From Platycnemis pennipes (lineage: Eukaryota; Arthropoda; Insecta; Odonata; Platycnemididae), in contig OW121854.1 of the NCBI GenBank assembly GCA_933228895.1, positions 91,564,609-91,628,608 of the forward strand: DNA of 64,000 bases. Reading direction: 5' to 3'. A program made the translations under genes and the position numbers. The notes under the pieces are model-generated. The model worked only from the letters and a program-made list of their open reading frames with translations. It made no database searches and was not told where the DNA came from. Below, piece after piece: positions 27,801-42,800 of the stretch (positions are counted from its first letter, which is position 1; every line of letters begins with the position of its first letter).

Positions 27801-30800
27801 ACAATACAACAAAAAATCTTTTTAACACTTTTTATATATTATAGCCACCTAGAAAAAAACAAAGTAAAATATTTCCACCCAATGCTTACAAATGGACAAA
27901 TCAACACAAACTAATTCTCACAATTTTATTTTCTGAGATAAACAACAGAGCTTATATCCTAAAAGATCATTTCATAAATGACTATAGTATTTCAGATTTT
28001 AAATAGAGATGTGCGAATACCACCCATGAATACTTAAATACCTCGAACACTAGAAAGTATTTGATATTTAAGATCTTCAATAATTATGCTTAAAAATAAG
28101 GTTTGAAAACCATGAATATCATGCCATACACCACTGGGCACCCATACAGCACTATCACTACACTCACTCAGATCACCTGGTTTACCAACACGGTCTGAAA
28201 ATATCAATATTGAACTACAGATCTCTGCAGTAACCTGTTTGTTTACATAGCCCAGCATTGAAAACATTACTGAATAGATGAACTCTTCTCGGGCTCTACA
28301 CCGGGTGAGTGAATGTAATGTTGCCGACTTTTCGGGTAGCGACTCGTTACCCATCCTCAAGGCAAATGTCAATTCGCCGGGAAAGCGTGAAATCTTACTT
28401 TACTGAATAGAGTTTACATAGCCCAGCATTGTAAACATCTTGCATCATGGAGTTGAAAATTTATTTACTTTATCGGCCATTGTACAACCCATGTAGGCTT
28501 ATGAACTCATTTTGCCAATGAAATCAATTACAATTTGTTTCCCATGAGCAACCAAAAGAAGAAGGAAAAGCAACAAGCCGACCTCTTCAGATCGATATGA
28601 GATCTCAGACCGGTTAGATAAAACTCGGTTTGACTCCCTTCTCGGATCGATCTGGCTAGCCCGTTACGTTTACCATACCAGGCTGAGCCGGTCAAATTGA
28701 TCTGAGATCAATTGGTAAACGTAGTGTATATTTGGCATGTTGATGAACGAAATCATGCACACCACATGAGGGTGGTGGACATACAAGTCTGTTGATGGAT
28801 TTTGCCGCATAATTTGCGGTAGAAATACAATACTTACTTCAAAAAGCAACAAATAGATTAACAGAATAACATTTAGCATATCATTTGCAATTCTAATATT
28901 TGAAATATGACATATTAGAGTCATATTTAATATTCAAATTTGAGAAATGTGCTCTTAGACCCATATCTACTTTTCAACATTGGAAAATATGAACATTATT
29001 ATATTTATCTCCACTACATATAATTTACAAGAAGGCCAATGAGCTTTAGGTTTCAATAGGTGGGTTGACAATAAAAGTCATTGGGAGCCAATGAGGCACC
29101 CAGAAATTTTGAAAGTATAAATCTAACAACATGAATGATATCACAGCCATTACATTTTCCTACATGATAAAACAAAAAAGTTTTATTTAAAGAAGTAATG
29201 ACGAGAAATTTCTTTCGACAAAATCATTTCATAAACAACAAATAGTAATGCATTTATAAAATAACAAACTCTGATGTTGAAAACTAGGGCTGATTACAGT
29301 GTAATTTTTTTAATTTGAGCAGTATTTTTCTACAGCTATACAGCAAGATGCAGCAGCCTCTGCAAATGTAATGCTAAACCCATGTACCACATGGCAATAA
29401 AATAGTGAGAAATTACAAGCGGATATAGTATCTTTGCTAGTGTCATCATTTAAGTTATAGTATTTTAAATAATTTAATGATTGCATTACAAAGGTAATCA
29501 ATAAAACAGGTAAATAAATACAGAGATAAATGCAAAATTCACCATCCTTCCAAATACAATTTAAAAAATAGGTATCAAATTAAATATTTGCCAAATCAAG
29601 TTCACAAGGGATGAAATTCATTGCACTTACTCTGCAGTAATCCTTAGTGGCCACAAATTCATAAGTTCCTAAAACGAGCTCTGGCCTTTCATACCTATCA
29701 ACTCTTAAACCTGTGTGGTCCAGATGCTGGAAATACTCAGGTGGTACTATAAATAAATAAGAAAAATTTTTAATTAATGAATACATATCATATCAGAACT
29801 TAAATTAGCACTAGAAATATAGAAGACTTTAAATGTAGTTGTAGTAGTGAAGCGGTAGACTTAGGTTTTATGGCATACTGACATCTGAAATAATGCCACA
29901 CAATCTAGCCTAAGCTCAAAATTAAAATTTATTAAAGGACCATCTCATTGCTTTCGACGACGCTAAATTACTTAGCAAATCCTATGGTTATTGGGACCGT
30001 CAAACCAAGGAGGCAATTGAAATCAGGTTAGAGGCGAAGAATTTTAACCGCGACACAGGATACGCCCTCAGTAACGTGTGGAAGCCGGTGATCCGGAAAA
30101 TACGAGAAGAGAGAGAGAGGATTGGAAAGAGCCAATCAGGAGCGAGCTTGCGGAGCGAATCCCGTGTGACCTGAGAAGAGCCAATCAGGAGTGACCTCAG
30201 CCTAGGCGAAAAGTATATATACTGGCATTTTCTTGGACCTGACACTCAACGCCCTGAGGACGATGGCAGTGTTAGCCGTCGAAACGTCGGCCTTAGCCGT
30301 TTCCCTGACCCGGTGGAGAACCCGTGAAGACTTCACCAGCATTATACGCCGGGAAAAAACTAGATCCTACGTTTATTAAATGAGTTTGGCAATTTTCCAC
30401 AAAAAAATTCTTTACTTCGACCGGTTTCGATGTGATACATCATCATCAGGTCTCATTGCACCTGATGATGATGTATCACATCGAAACCGGTCGAAGTAAA
30501 GAATTTTTTTGTGGAAAATTGCCAAACTCATTTAATTATGTTATTCCACCATATAACGCCTGAAACGTCTCTTTTTATTCAAAATTAAAAGACAAACACA
30601 ACACCCACACCTGAGGTGGGATTTGAACCCGTGACCTTTGGGTTGCCAACCCAAAATTAATGGTTAAAATGTAGCATTCAAAATTCCCAAAGGAGAGAAC
30701 AACAACACACATAATTCCTCTTTCAGCTATTGAATCACAGATTCTAAAAATCATTACTCTGAACATCTATAAATTCTGAGATACAATCTCATTGTAATTC

Positions 30801-33800
30801 CAAGCCATGGCTGACACTAGTATTTTGCATGCCTTGCTCAAGTCTGCTCAAAAGCCTGTTGAAGTACAAAGGCCATGTCACCAAGAAATACTTTTGCAGA
30901 AGCAAAAATTGGTAATGACTCATAGGAGCAAAAATAACAGCTCATTCCTTAGGGTAGCTACAAAGAAATATGTTTGATTTATCCTCAAGAGTATTGATTG
31001 CTATCACGAAACATGAGGGAAAAAGATGAGTGATGGTGATAACAGAAGGAAAATGTGTCCGGTGACAGAAATTATGTGGAAAAAAACTTAATACTCAGCT
31101 TCACTTAAAAGGCTTCGTTAACAACAATCTATGTAATTATTATGAATATGAAGCACATCTGCTTCTGATGAAGGACGAGTATGGAGCAATATATGTTCTC
31201 TACACACTGATTTGCAGCTTTAAAGTTCAAATGAGCATTTATCAGCATTATATCTTAAGCAAAGTTGCTGACTTAACTCTAGGTGCTGCAGAAGATATAT
31301 TCCGAGGCAATGAAGACTTGCAAGTGGGGAAACAGCTTGTGGGGATTGTGTTATGCAACCTTCTTCACAAACATTGAAACTTGGGTTGCTTGGTGTGCAG
31401 GATATGTGAAAGAAATGAATTTGAAATCTTCATCATGTTAGTTTTAAGAGTTAAGGCAATATTGACACGGAGATTTTTTGCTAATAGTCTCTTCTCATAA
31501 TACCCAAGGTTTACCACAGGCCAACCTCATTCTGAGTCAGTTAAACCAAATGTGAACTACATCACCAAGATTCACATGTTTGCTTCCTGTTCATGGGGTT
31601 CACTACATGATCTTACCTGGGCATAAGGGATAACAAGTTACATATTGCATTTTCATAAGAACAAAATCAATCGCAATAATCAAAATGGGATGAATTTGAA
31701 AATTTAAAGACACTGTTATAGCAACACATACTGATACAAAAACTGTTGTACAAACAGCTACTTGTCAATGAAAGTAAAGTCATTTTTTACATTACTATTC
31801 CTTACCTTCAGTAGTGGCTTTGCAAAAGTTACAGTGAAAGCGGCGACCACCATCTATGAACTGCATGTAAGGGCACATGTAAGCTTTGCATCGAATGCAG
31901 CGAACAGGACCAAGCTCCCCCATGTCAACAACTGGAGGTGGAGGCTCCTCTTCCGCCAGGCGTGCCAACGGACTGATTACCAGGCCAAATGGTACCGCAG
32001 TCTATGCAAAAAGTTTAGAAAAAAAAATGTCTAAAAATGTGCCATCATTGAAATTTATTGAGTTTTTTTAGAATCAATAAAACCAGTTTGTTTGTTGCAC
32101 TACTATTGTACATTTGCTAATTATTTCATGACCTTAAAACACAGGCTAAAAATGGTCATGAGATCTTTTGAAGGCAGGAAGGGTATTTTGAGCATTAGAA
32201 TTTGAGGGCATAAATAAGAAAAAAACAACTGCAGCAAGTCACATATTTGGGTGTTTAAGATGAAAAACATTTTTTTTGGAAGGAGCTGGAGAAAAACTAG
32301 AAGAGTTAACAAAGCAATCAAAATAATAGGGAATCAATAGCATGTATTCATTAGTAAAGATACGAAGAATAACTTGGCAAAGACTATTTTGAAAACTTAA
32401 GTGGCCCAGTAGAAAATGTGACCATTTCATAAGGAACTTTTGTACAGTTACTGTATTAAAACAAATATATTTTTTACCTTTCCAGACTTCCAGAGAAAAT
32501 GGCAAAAGTACATAAGCTAAATCCTAGATTTCAATTTGATTGCACAATCTAAATGGTTCCGTTTACCAATGCACATAAAGAAAAGTTGTTATCATTTAAG
32601 TTGCATTAACATTATATCAATACCCAAAATTTTCATATGACTGGTTACAATTTTCATAAATTATATTTTAAAAGGAATCAATGCTGACACAATATAAATT
32701 GCTACAATATCAGCATACCAGATTCAAAAAAGAGGATTGTTTTAGAATCGGTTTAGTCTTCAATTTCTGCCAATATGGTATGCGCAAAGGAGTAGAAATT
32801 ATTGGTGAACAGCATTGTATGACATTAAAACTAGGATGTCTTACTACAGAGAAAGAAAAAAGAGGAATGAATGATTATGGTGAGAGAAAAAAGGAGAAAT
32901 TCAATGGAGGAACAATTAGTGAAGGAAGCTTAATTAAAAGTCATTGAAAAACCATCAGTAGTGATAGAGGATAAGAAGTTGAGCACGATGGAAATGTAAA
33001 TTACATCAATTTTGGATAGCTAGAAGGTACCCTATGAACAGCTAATAACAACAAATTGTACGACATGCACATTATTACATGATTGAAGGTGCAAGAGATA
33101 ACATGACAGACAAAACAGATTCTGACATGACAGACAAAACAGATTCTGACATGACAGTACACCTAAGTTTTTAGATATTTTTCAAGCAAGGCTTCATGAC
33201 TTAACACTATTTTCCAAGACAGCTTTTGACTACAGGCAACAAAAAAATAGAATAGAATATTCTAAAAGGATCAAGTTGGGAATCAAATTTAGTTATTAAA
33301 ATGTAATAATTTACACTGATGAATTATGTCAGTCAGTTTAATCTTTTTCTGGAGGATTGTAAAAAATGATTATTTTTTTATTGATTGGGAAAACAAACAA
33401 TTATAATACAGCAGACTCTTGATAATATGAAGTCAGTGGGACCGGAAAAGCACAAAGACAGTGACTTTGTGTTTCCACAAAAATTAAAAATACTTAATTG
33501 ACGACCCGGGTTTTGACGTCAAGGCATCATCTTCAGGTACAGAACTTACAGAGCTCTCACAGTTTTGCTCAGTTTCTGCTCAGAAGCAGAGTTGGGCTTC
33601 GTATAATTGAAACTTTGTATTTTTGTGCTTCGTATTATTGAGGGTCTACTGCATTAATTTAAAATTTATGGAAAAAATATAACTATGACATTTCAACTGT
33701 TCAAAAATACCTGTTTCATAATGTCCATTGTGGCAGGCACACTGTACATGGTGGCACGGATGAAACGTGGACTGGCATTGCCCTGATCCTGAGCGACAAA

Positions 33801-36800
33801 CTTTGTGGTCACAAGCGGCGGAACTTGTCCCTTCTGATCTGTGTAGAATATACCTGAATGGATACGCTGGTCTTCTTGCATCACTTGGATCTGAAATTAA
33901 TACAAATTGAAAATCAAAAAAAAATAGGTAATAAATTAAATCATTGACTTCCTTTGTGATTAAGTATCAAATTAAAAAAGTAACTTGCATGTTCAACATG
34001 AGATCTATTCACCATCTACTATTGAATGAAAAACTTTAAGTCATTTCAGCAACAGATCAGTAGGAATAGGAAATATTATTATTTTAAAAAGCTTATGTTT
34101 TTTAGGTTTTGCTCTGCTTAAAATGCAAATGCCTGACCCCAATTCGAGAAGATGGAGTCATTAACCTCATAAACAACTATTCAATGCAACAGCTTTAGAG
34201 GCTTTATTATCAGAGAGTTTTGCTGTAATGCAGGCAGAATACAATCTTAACACCATTTCACAAAGAATTAATGAATCAACTTGGAATTCATTGATTTACA
34301 AGCAGTTTTACTTAAAATGCATTCTGGTATGGAAATGGTGGTTATTTGGAAAGGCAATAAAACACTAAGGTCATTTGCACCACTGGGAAAAGGTATCAGA
34401 AAATCAATCAAGATGCAGGAATTTAAGGAGTCAAGGAAGGATGAAATATGGGCGTGCATTAATTGGAGGTCCGAGACCTTATCCTAGAACTCAAAACACT
34501 TGACCAGTGAGATAAAGGGTAAAGATAAGTATGTATAATCAATATTTATGTCACACTAGTTTCTGATTTCTTTGTGCTTTCATACAGCTGTTGCTATCAG
34601 GGTAGGTGACTGACAACTAAGGCCACATGTGCTACTAAGGATAGGTTTTTTGGAAGAGATAGGAATTCATAGCAGGGGGGATTGGAGAGAAACCGAGCAT
34701 AGGTATTTAGTTGCTCTTAGTGAGAGTAAGGGTCTCTTAGTGAGAGTAGAGAGATCTGTAAGGGTCCACTGCTTAACATTCCATCTAATGGACTTGAAGG
34801 GCCCTCCAAAGAGTGCTCAAGTATTAACCAGTGTCATAAAAACAACATCGGCATTAACTTTGTAGAATTTTTCCATGATCGACAATAACTAAAATTTGTA
34901 ATGTTCTACAACACTTTCAACATCTCCCAAACTGTTTCAGCACACATAATTCTCATGAGATTGCATAGACAAAGCATTGGAGAGACCTTAAATAGTTCAC
35001 TGGAGTGGGGGGTGTGGTATGTGGTTTGCGAAGGAATTTGAGATAACGCTGAGGTGTAAAACAGGTTGGAGGTTAAGCAGGAAAAATTTAACGAGTCATT
35101 ACAAATGGGAAGTGGAGCATGGTGGTTAGAAATGTACATCATAGGAGAGGGGAATCTATAGAAGAGGTTAAGTCAAGATTTGGGTTGTGGCGAATAATGG
35201 GGTATACAAGAAATTGAGGTCAGCGGGGAATATTTAAAATCAGTTAAGTCATTTAAAAGCACAATATTGGGTGAACACTGTTGTTAAACAATTTAAATTT
35301 TTTCCAATAAGTCAAGTTTATAACCTTTACTATTGACACATAGAACTAGCAGGCTGAAGTTTCCCTGGTGGCCACTTTCTAACAGATGTTTTGCATCATT
35401 TGGAAGTCTCGTTAGAATTTTTAACACAGTTTTTGTTCATTTAATATAGCAATATAGCAACAAATTTTCTTCCAGTTTAACCCACATTAACTACAATGCA
35501 GTGACCAAACACTATCAAGTAGACCACTTTTATATTGCCCCTCAATTTGGTCTTCAGGTTTAAAAAGTAATTTACTTAAAGTTATTGCTTCATAAAAACA
35601 GAATTTGAAAATATCTTTACGTCTGGCTACTACCTGGCATAATAAGTTGTACACAATAGCATTTTGTCATAAAATGATATTATGTACAGCGAGAATCTTT
35701 TCATTGGCAGATTGCGTTATTTTCTTAGGGAGTTTATTTATTTTGGCGACACACCGTATAGAAATGAATCCGGAAAGGACCAAACAGCGGATTATCTGTG
35801 CATCCTTTACCAGCCATTAACACGGAAAATCAGGAGTTTACTGCATACCAGATCAGAATAAATTCTTTTTGGGACACAAGAGTTCATGTATTTGTGCAAT
35901 TACTCTTGCACAAGTGTTCTCTTAACAGACTGCGGAATTTCAATGACCATATACAATGAATGGCCTTAAGACTCACTGGGCTTGGCATGTGGTCTGGGTC
36001 CAGACGCCTGGCCTGCTGCGCTTGGGGCTGCACCCCAGGCATGGGCCGTGGTTGCATCCCCATGGGTGCGTGAGGCATTGGTGGCATCTGCCCACCCATC
36101 CCTGGCTGCTGCAGTCCCTGCTGAGGCTGCTGTGGTGTGGGATATGGGCCTGACATTTGGTGACCTATTGGGGGAGGGGGCATCGACCCTGGCTGCATCT
36201 GCCGACCCTGGAGGTAAGGCTGCTGACCTGACATCCCATTGACATACCCTCCAGGGCCACCCATTTGGGGCCCACCGTGGGATGGAGGGGGTGGCTGCCC
36301 CATCGGAGGACCTCCTGGGTATGCCATCTGGTTGCTGGGGGGCATTTGGAATCCACCGTTCACTGGCACCTCAGAGTTCGGCATTGGAGGGTAGTTTCCA
36401 GGGAAATTACCCTTTGGTGGCCCTCCTGCCATGGGGCCTTGGGGTGGGCCCTGCATTGACCCGGGCATCAACCCCTGAGGCATTCTTGGAGGATTGCCCT
36501 GCATTGAACTCATTGGAGGCTGTCCGGGCATTGATCCCTGGGGAGGCCCTGGCATTGACCCCTGAGGACCGGACATTGATACTGGTGGGGGCCCATGCTG
36601 ACCTTGCATGGAGCCTTGTGGGGGTCCAGGCATTGATCCTGGAAGGGGTGCCTGACCCTGCATTGACCCCATTGGCATCCCCGGCATCTGACCCTGGTTG
36701 GGTGCCTTCACGGACCCCTGTGGGGGGTACGGCATTGGCCCTTGATTCGGACCGGCCATTGAGGTTTGTGGAGGTCCTGGCATGGAGCCTGGTTGAGGGC

Positions 36801-39800
36801 CTTGCATCGATACGGGGGGAGCTCCAGGCATTGGGCCAGGATGAGGGGGTCCATGAGGCCCTGGAGCTGTTTGCATTGGAGCTTGGGGAGGACCCTGGAA
36901 TGAACCTCCTGCTGGGTGCGCATTAGGACCAGGAACATTCTGGAAGGGGGTGGGAGGTTTTGGGGGCTGAGCAGTACTGTATGCTGGCGATTTCACAGGG
37001 AGAGCAGGCCCAGGTTGGTAACCCTGAAAAATAATTTACAGTATCAATTCACAATGATGAATGCCAGAAAAGCTTACAAGATTAGGCATGTTGATGACCC
37101 AAAAAATACTTAATCCTTTTGCTCCCAAGCACTTTTTCCATGTACGTATCCAAAAATACGAGCCCTATTTTAAAGAAATTTCTCTTTTAATTAAATAATT
37201 CTGTTGACTTTGTTTTACAACATATTAACATGAAAAAAGCACACTTATGAAGATATGTTGGTTGTTTACGTGTACATTTTATTTCTCCCTATTCCTGTTT
37301 AGCTTTGTTATAAAAAAAGCAACTTAAATACAGTCGAAAACGAGCGGCCGATATATTGGCCACTTGGGAGTTATGGCCACTAAGGCCACGGTCGATATAT
37401 CGGGGAGTATAAGGGTTAAACATGATGACCTTAGAAATAAATTATTCAGTAGTACTACCCTGAACTTTAAATTACTATTCCAATTTAAACATTAAATGCA
37501 GTGCCAAATTTAGAATAAAAAAGACCGAAGAAAGATTACTACAAAAACTGCAAAAGACAGTCAATCCTCAAAAACAAGAATGCTGTAAAAAAAAAAGTTC
37601 CACCCCAGTATTTCTCTGATTTATATCACAAAAAACCCTAACTTCATAGTTGGCTCCTTAAACAGACATGAAACATTTTCATAACCTCCACCTTTTGCAG
37701 AAAGGCTAACCCCCATAATACCTTTCCTACTTAATAGAAGCTCTATATAATGAGAGCTCTCGGGATCCAAAATATTTGCAACATCAAACTCTCATTATTA
37801 CTGAAGATATTTGAAAAATTATTTCACAGCCAATTCCTAAGAATTTAACATTAGTTTAGCAAATATTGTGGGTGTTTTGGATGAACGGCCGAAATCGAGG
37901 CCACAATGGAGGGCATCTTACCGATCCAGGGGTTGGTTGTCTGGTGTTCTGAAGAGACATTCCAGTCATTTGAGATGTAAGCTGATCAGTAGGCAGTGGT
38001 CCTTGATTCAAGGTAGATTGGTTTCCTAACGGCAACATGGAAAAGGCACCGGGTGAAGTTGCCTCCCCAGGACTAACCATGCTCCCTGATGTTGGCACCT
38101 GTTGTCCTGTCAGAGGAAAAATTGTGAACCCTTGCTAACTAAAAGAAGTGGTAAAATAGGGCCACTACGCACAACCATGCAGCAATAAGCATTGCTCCAC
38201 ATACTATTGTTCCCTGGGACTTTTCAGCTTTCCCAAGTTCTGTATTTGCCAGCATATAGTATGCACTGACATATAAGACCTTGGCAATGTTTTCATTCAT
38301 TGAAAGCTAGCTTGGGGAAATAAATTCATTCGTGGAATCTTACAATCTTATTTATATCACCACAGATTGGTTGATTATATAGGTGAAGGTAAAGCTCCTC
38401 TCATGCTCAACCCAAAGATGCATAATTATTTTTATTCATCCATGGACATACAATGCATGTACAGGACATGTCCATGAAAACAAAGATTAAATTACAAAGA
38501 TGATGTGATATATTTTCACATGCAAAACAAATACAGGGGAAAGGGCTTTTCCTATAACTTAAGATTTGTTAGATAATTGTATAACCAAGGGTTTGAGTAT
38601 CTTTAAGAGGGTTCACCTGCATTATGAACCAGTATGTCACTGGAAAGTGGCCAAATGCCCCACCCCGTGGACCAATTTGCAACCAATGGTGAAAATACTA
38701 ACATATGTGGACACTTCAACAACAGTGTTCAACCTGAGACTTAGGCTGGCTGGTAAATAGTAGAGCTCACCATGTACAGAGTGCAATGATGAGTGATTCA
38801 CTTTTGGGTGGGGGGCATATTCATTTCCCTGAGCTGCTCATGGCTGCATTGAAATATCTGGTACCAGGGAAATAACTTAGCTGGTGTATTACAAGAAGTG
38901 TCCATAGGTTTCCGTCCTGAATCTGAGCCCAGGATGCATGATTAGCCACCTTACAAGGAGGGATCCAAAAGAAACTGGACAGATGTTGGTGTAGGCAGGA
39001 TGTTCATAGTTCAGTGTTCTGCTGTTAGGTGGTACTGGTGGGGGACCTTAAACATCACTCTGCCAACTGACATCATTATTTGTTGTCCTAGAGCAAGTCA
39101 ATATTTTTCACTTTTTGGAAAAACCTTTTGGAGAATTTTTGACAAAAGCTAACACAGGAACAGCGGGCCTGTATTAAATTTTGTTTTCTAATGGGAAAAT
39201 CCAACAAAAAAGGTAGAAATTGAACAGAAAACTTACAAAGATAGTTCTATGAGAGTTTTATTGGTTTTCCCATTTCAAAAATGGTGAAATGACTAAAACC
39301 CAACTTGATCAGGACATTCCTCAATCTCAAAAACAGGCAAAAACTTCCAGAAGATTCATAAATCAGTGATAGAAAACCAACAGAGTGAACTTACAGATTA
39401 ACAGCTATATGCACTATTTAGCTGCCCATGGAAAATGTATACACAGGCCTGGTACACTCATTATCTCTGACACAATGCCTTTTCATGGTCACTCATCATC
39501 TTTTTTTTAAGCAACCCATGAGAGGGACAGCACAATAGCTCATAACATCAATCATCAACATGGTTTCAAGGAAAGTTAACACAGCAACAAGCACATGTTT
39601 TCGGTATCTACCTGCCACCTTATTGCAAATCATTAATTCAACCCTTGAACAATAGTATACTACCCTCTTTTAGTCTAAGTAAGCATCAAACCCAATTTAT
39701 TAGGCTTCTACTGACTGCAGGTAACTCTGGCTGACCATCATGTGATTTTATCAAGGAATTTAATGAGGGAGACGTGGTTTTCTGTGTTATCAATGCTTGG

Positions 39801-42800
39801 AGCCTTTGATTCATTCATTGGAAAAATAGAGGGCATACATCGAAGGAACGGTTAATGTTCGAGACTGCAATTGCCTTCCATTAGTAAATTATTTGAAAGG
39901 GTTAGGTTAGACAAAAATTGTGTTTTTTTACTATGTTTTAAATCAATGTAACAACCTTAAAAGTTTTAACGACTGAGAATTTTCCCTTGAATTTTTTAAA
40001 TGAGATTTCTATTGTTGTTTTAAATATATGTTTATATAAAGGTAAACCTAACGATTGTATAACTTTATTTATATAATTGGAATTGCAGTTTAGAAAGACC
40101 ATTTTACTTTTTGTACCTCATATTTGAGTGTCATTGTAAACAGTATATTCACCCTTGAATTAATCTAATCATATCAGTACTGAAAATATCAGCATCAAGT
40201 GACATATGTAAGTAACATTCTCTTTTAGTAAAATATGACTTGTGTGTGAAAATGTGCATTTCCATTCGTATTTTCGAATGAGATATTTTTATTGCAGTTT
40301 TAAACCCATATTTATTTAAGGGCAAACCTCTGGATTGTATAATGTTGTTTGTATAATTGGAATGATGACTAGAATGACATTTCAAAAGTATTTTTCTTTT
40401 GTTTTACATAGGTATTTTTGTATCCAGTACTGATTTTGAGATATTTTTCTTTGCCATTGTAGCTCCCTGATGAGTATCAATACTCATGGGAAGAGTATGG
40501 TCTTACTGGTGAGACATTGTACTTTCAAATTCACCTTGAATAAATCAAATCACCTGGTACAGACATTGAAAAGACTACAGGATTTAGAGTTCCAACGGAA
40601 AACAGACTATACACAATATGTTTTCTTATGCTAATGTTCCGATTGCTCCTGCTACAAATAATCTTGCTTTGAGGATAGATAAAAATGAGGTTGGAGATTG
40701 AATGAATGATGATGAAAACTACTATTCATCATTCAGACCAGTGGCATTGGGGTAAGCTAGATAAACTGCGCTTGCCCAGGCAGCAATGAAGAAATATACA
40801 TATCATCTTCACCCAAACATACATATGGTCTACTTCGTTATTTTCCATCAAGAGAGATTATTCTGACGTTATACGCCATATTCAATACATGGCAGTGAGT
40901 CGTGCCATCCAGTTTGCCACAATTTTTCACCATGGGCATGGTCGTCTACAGCTGGCCGAGGCCCTGGGTAAGCTCAACGGATGGAGATCTCCCAAGCACA
41001 CTCTCTTTATCTCTCGCACTCAATGATAATGCCTCTCGGCCGGGAGGTAGAGGAGGACAGCGATGCAAGCGCCACCAGCACCATGTGCCATATCATAGGA
41101 AAAATGGAGCAGTAGGCTATGACACTAAGCGCTTATGAATTTTCATGGAAATTATTTCTGTCGTCAAAATCCATTTTTCTCAACTAATACAAAGCCTATA
41201 GCGTTGAGTAAGGTATCAATGGATAGGATTTTTTACTGACTTCTGGCATAGCACACTAAGATTACGTTAGAACACATTGTTTATTATTCAAGTTAAAAAA
41301 ATATTTTCGGTAAAAGTGCAAAGAAAAAGGAAGGCCCCATAGAGATACGTTGTAAATAGACAATGAGGAAAAGAAGATTATTGTCGGCAGGAGACGTGTG
41401 TTTTTATCCTGTAAATAAATAACTAATAAGAAGTATTGTAAACTGTTTTTGTTCATATTAATAAAATGCCTTTCCTTTTTTATACACACACTTCCTAAAC
41501 TACTTCATCTCAACAACCCAAAAGGAGAATAAATCATTCTTTTAGGGAAAGGTAGTATGTCCGAAAGTTTCGCATAGTGTTGAAAGAAACTAACACACAT
41601 TTAATGTTATACACACAAAACAGTGAATAAATTACGATTTTGGAATACTGGAAATACTAACAAGTTTAAAGTGCAAACACAAAGAGTGTAATCATGAGTA
41701 CTTTCGACATTTTTGCGTGTCCCTGCATATAAAAACCCATTGGCTGACTGAGAGTTCTACTCTCATGAAATGATTTTGTTGGCTATGCCTCCTATTCATG
41801 ACAAACTCAATATTATATCTAATGCCATAATGAAACATGAAAGGTCATAGGGAAACATTCGCTCGTTTGCTCCGCTTCGGCAATACCCGCATTGAAGCAC
41901 ATATTCATTCCCATTTCCTCACAAGTGTAGAGCGGCATAATGAAACAGTGGCCTAGAACAGAGTGATCATGTTGAGATTAATCGAAACAATGCACCTTTT
42001 TGCCATTCAAGAGCTTCCATTAGGCGGAGGTGAGGTTGAAGACGCCCCCGCATAAGGGTATTTACACTGAAATTTTAAATTGTATCAGTAAATATGACCC
42101 AACTTTACAACATCATATCAAGAATGCAACCCCTTTCAGAGGAAGAACAAAACGCATTAAAAACGACTTGATAATACCTATTAGCACAATTGTGGAAAAT
42201 AAGATAAGAGACGAAACAGGTAGCGCAATTTTTGTGGCACTATCTAGACGAGACCTCAGATATCAGTAATAAATCCCAACCATCCACAACACTAAGATAC
42301 TTCCACGATAATGCCTCAGAAGTGCAGCAACGATTAATTTTGTTCACTGATGTGAGTGCCGATGGGTCTGCCAATGCATTATTTGCTCATGCAAAGCATA
42401 TAATTAATTCTTATAGACTGAAAGAAAAACTCGTTGCTCTGGCATACGATGGGGCAGCAGTCATGTCTGGGGAATTGAACGGCGTGAACAGGGGCGGATC
42501 CAGGGGGAAGGGAATGCTGTGGTCGGTCGACCCTTCAAAAAGTAATTTCAATAATACATATCGATAGACATTTCAATAACACATGTCCATTTGTCTTTTC
42601 ATTATAGCTTTCATTGTAAGGAGGACAAGAATGGTGAATGCTTTTTTGCCTATTTCTATTCTCACATTTGTTTGCAAATCAGTGGGTGACCTCTCTGAAG
42701 TAACAATCAAATACATTGTTCAATGCTCCTCCTTTGTTAAAGAAAACCCCACTATCTTCCCGCCTAACAACTCTTTCCATGCCCATGACACTCGGGCTAA

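Noticed and set aside
28580..28730. Possible small MITE around ACGTTTACCA / TGGTAAACGT
   Set aside because: The inverted words at about 28665 and 28713 are only about 12 bp and lie too close together; target duplication not visible.
33101..33157. CRISPR-like direct repeats
   Set aside because: Repeats are adjacent with no spacers; simple tandem duplication in a eukaryotic intron.
36282..36926. 214-codon open frame on the plus strand, antisense to Sec24
   Set aside because: It is the complement of the Pro/Gly-rich repeat exon, whose composition avoids stops on the other strand; no family resemblance.
40853..41140. GC-richer patch with a 78-codon ORF
   Set aside because: No homology, no splice consensus in phase with any neighbour; possibly a repeat but unsupported.
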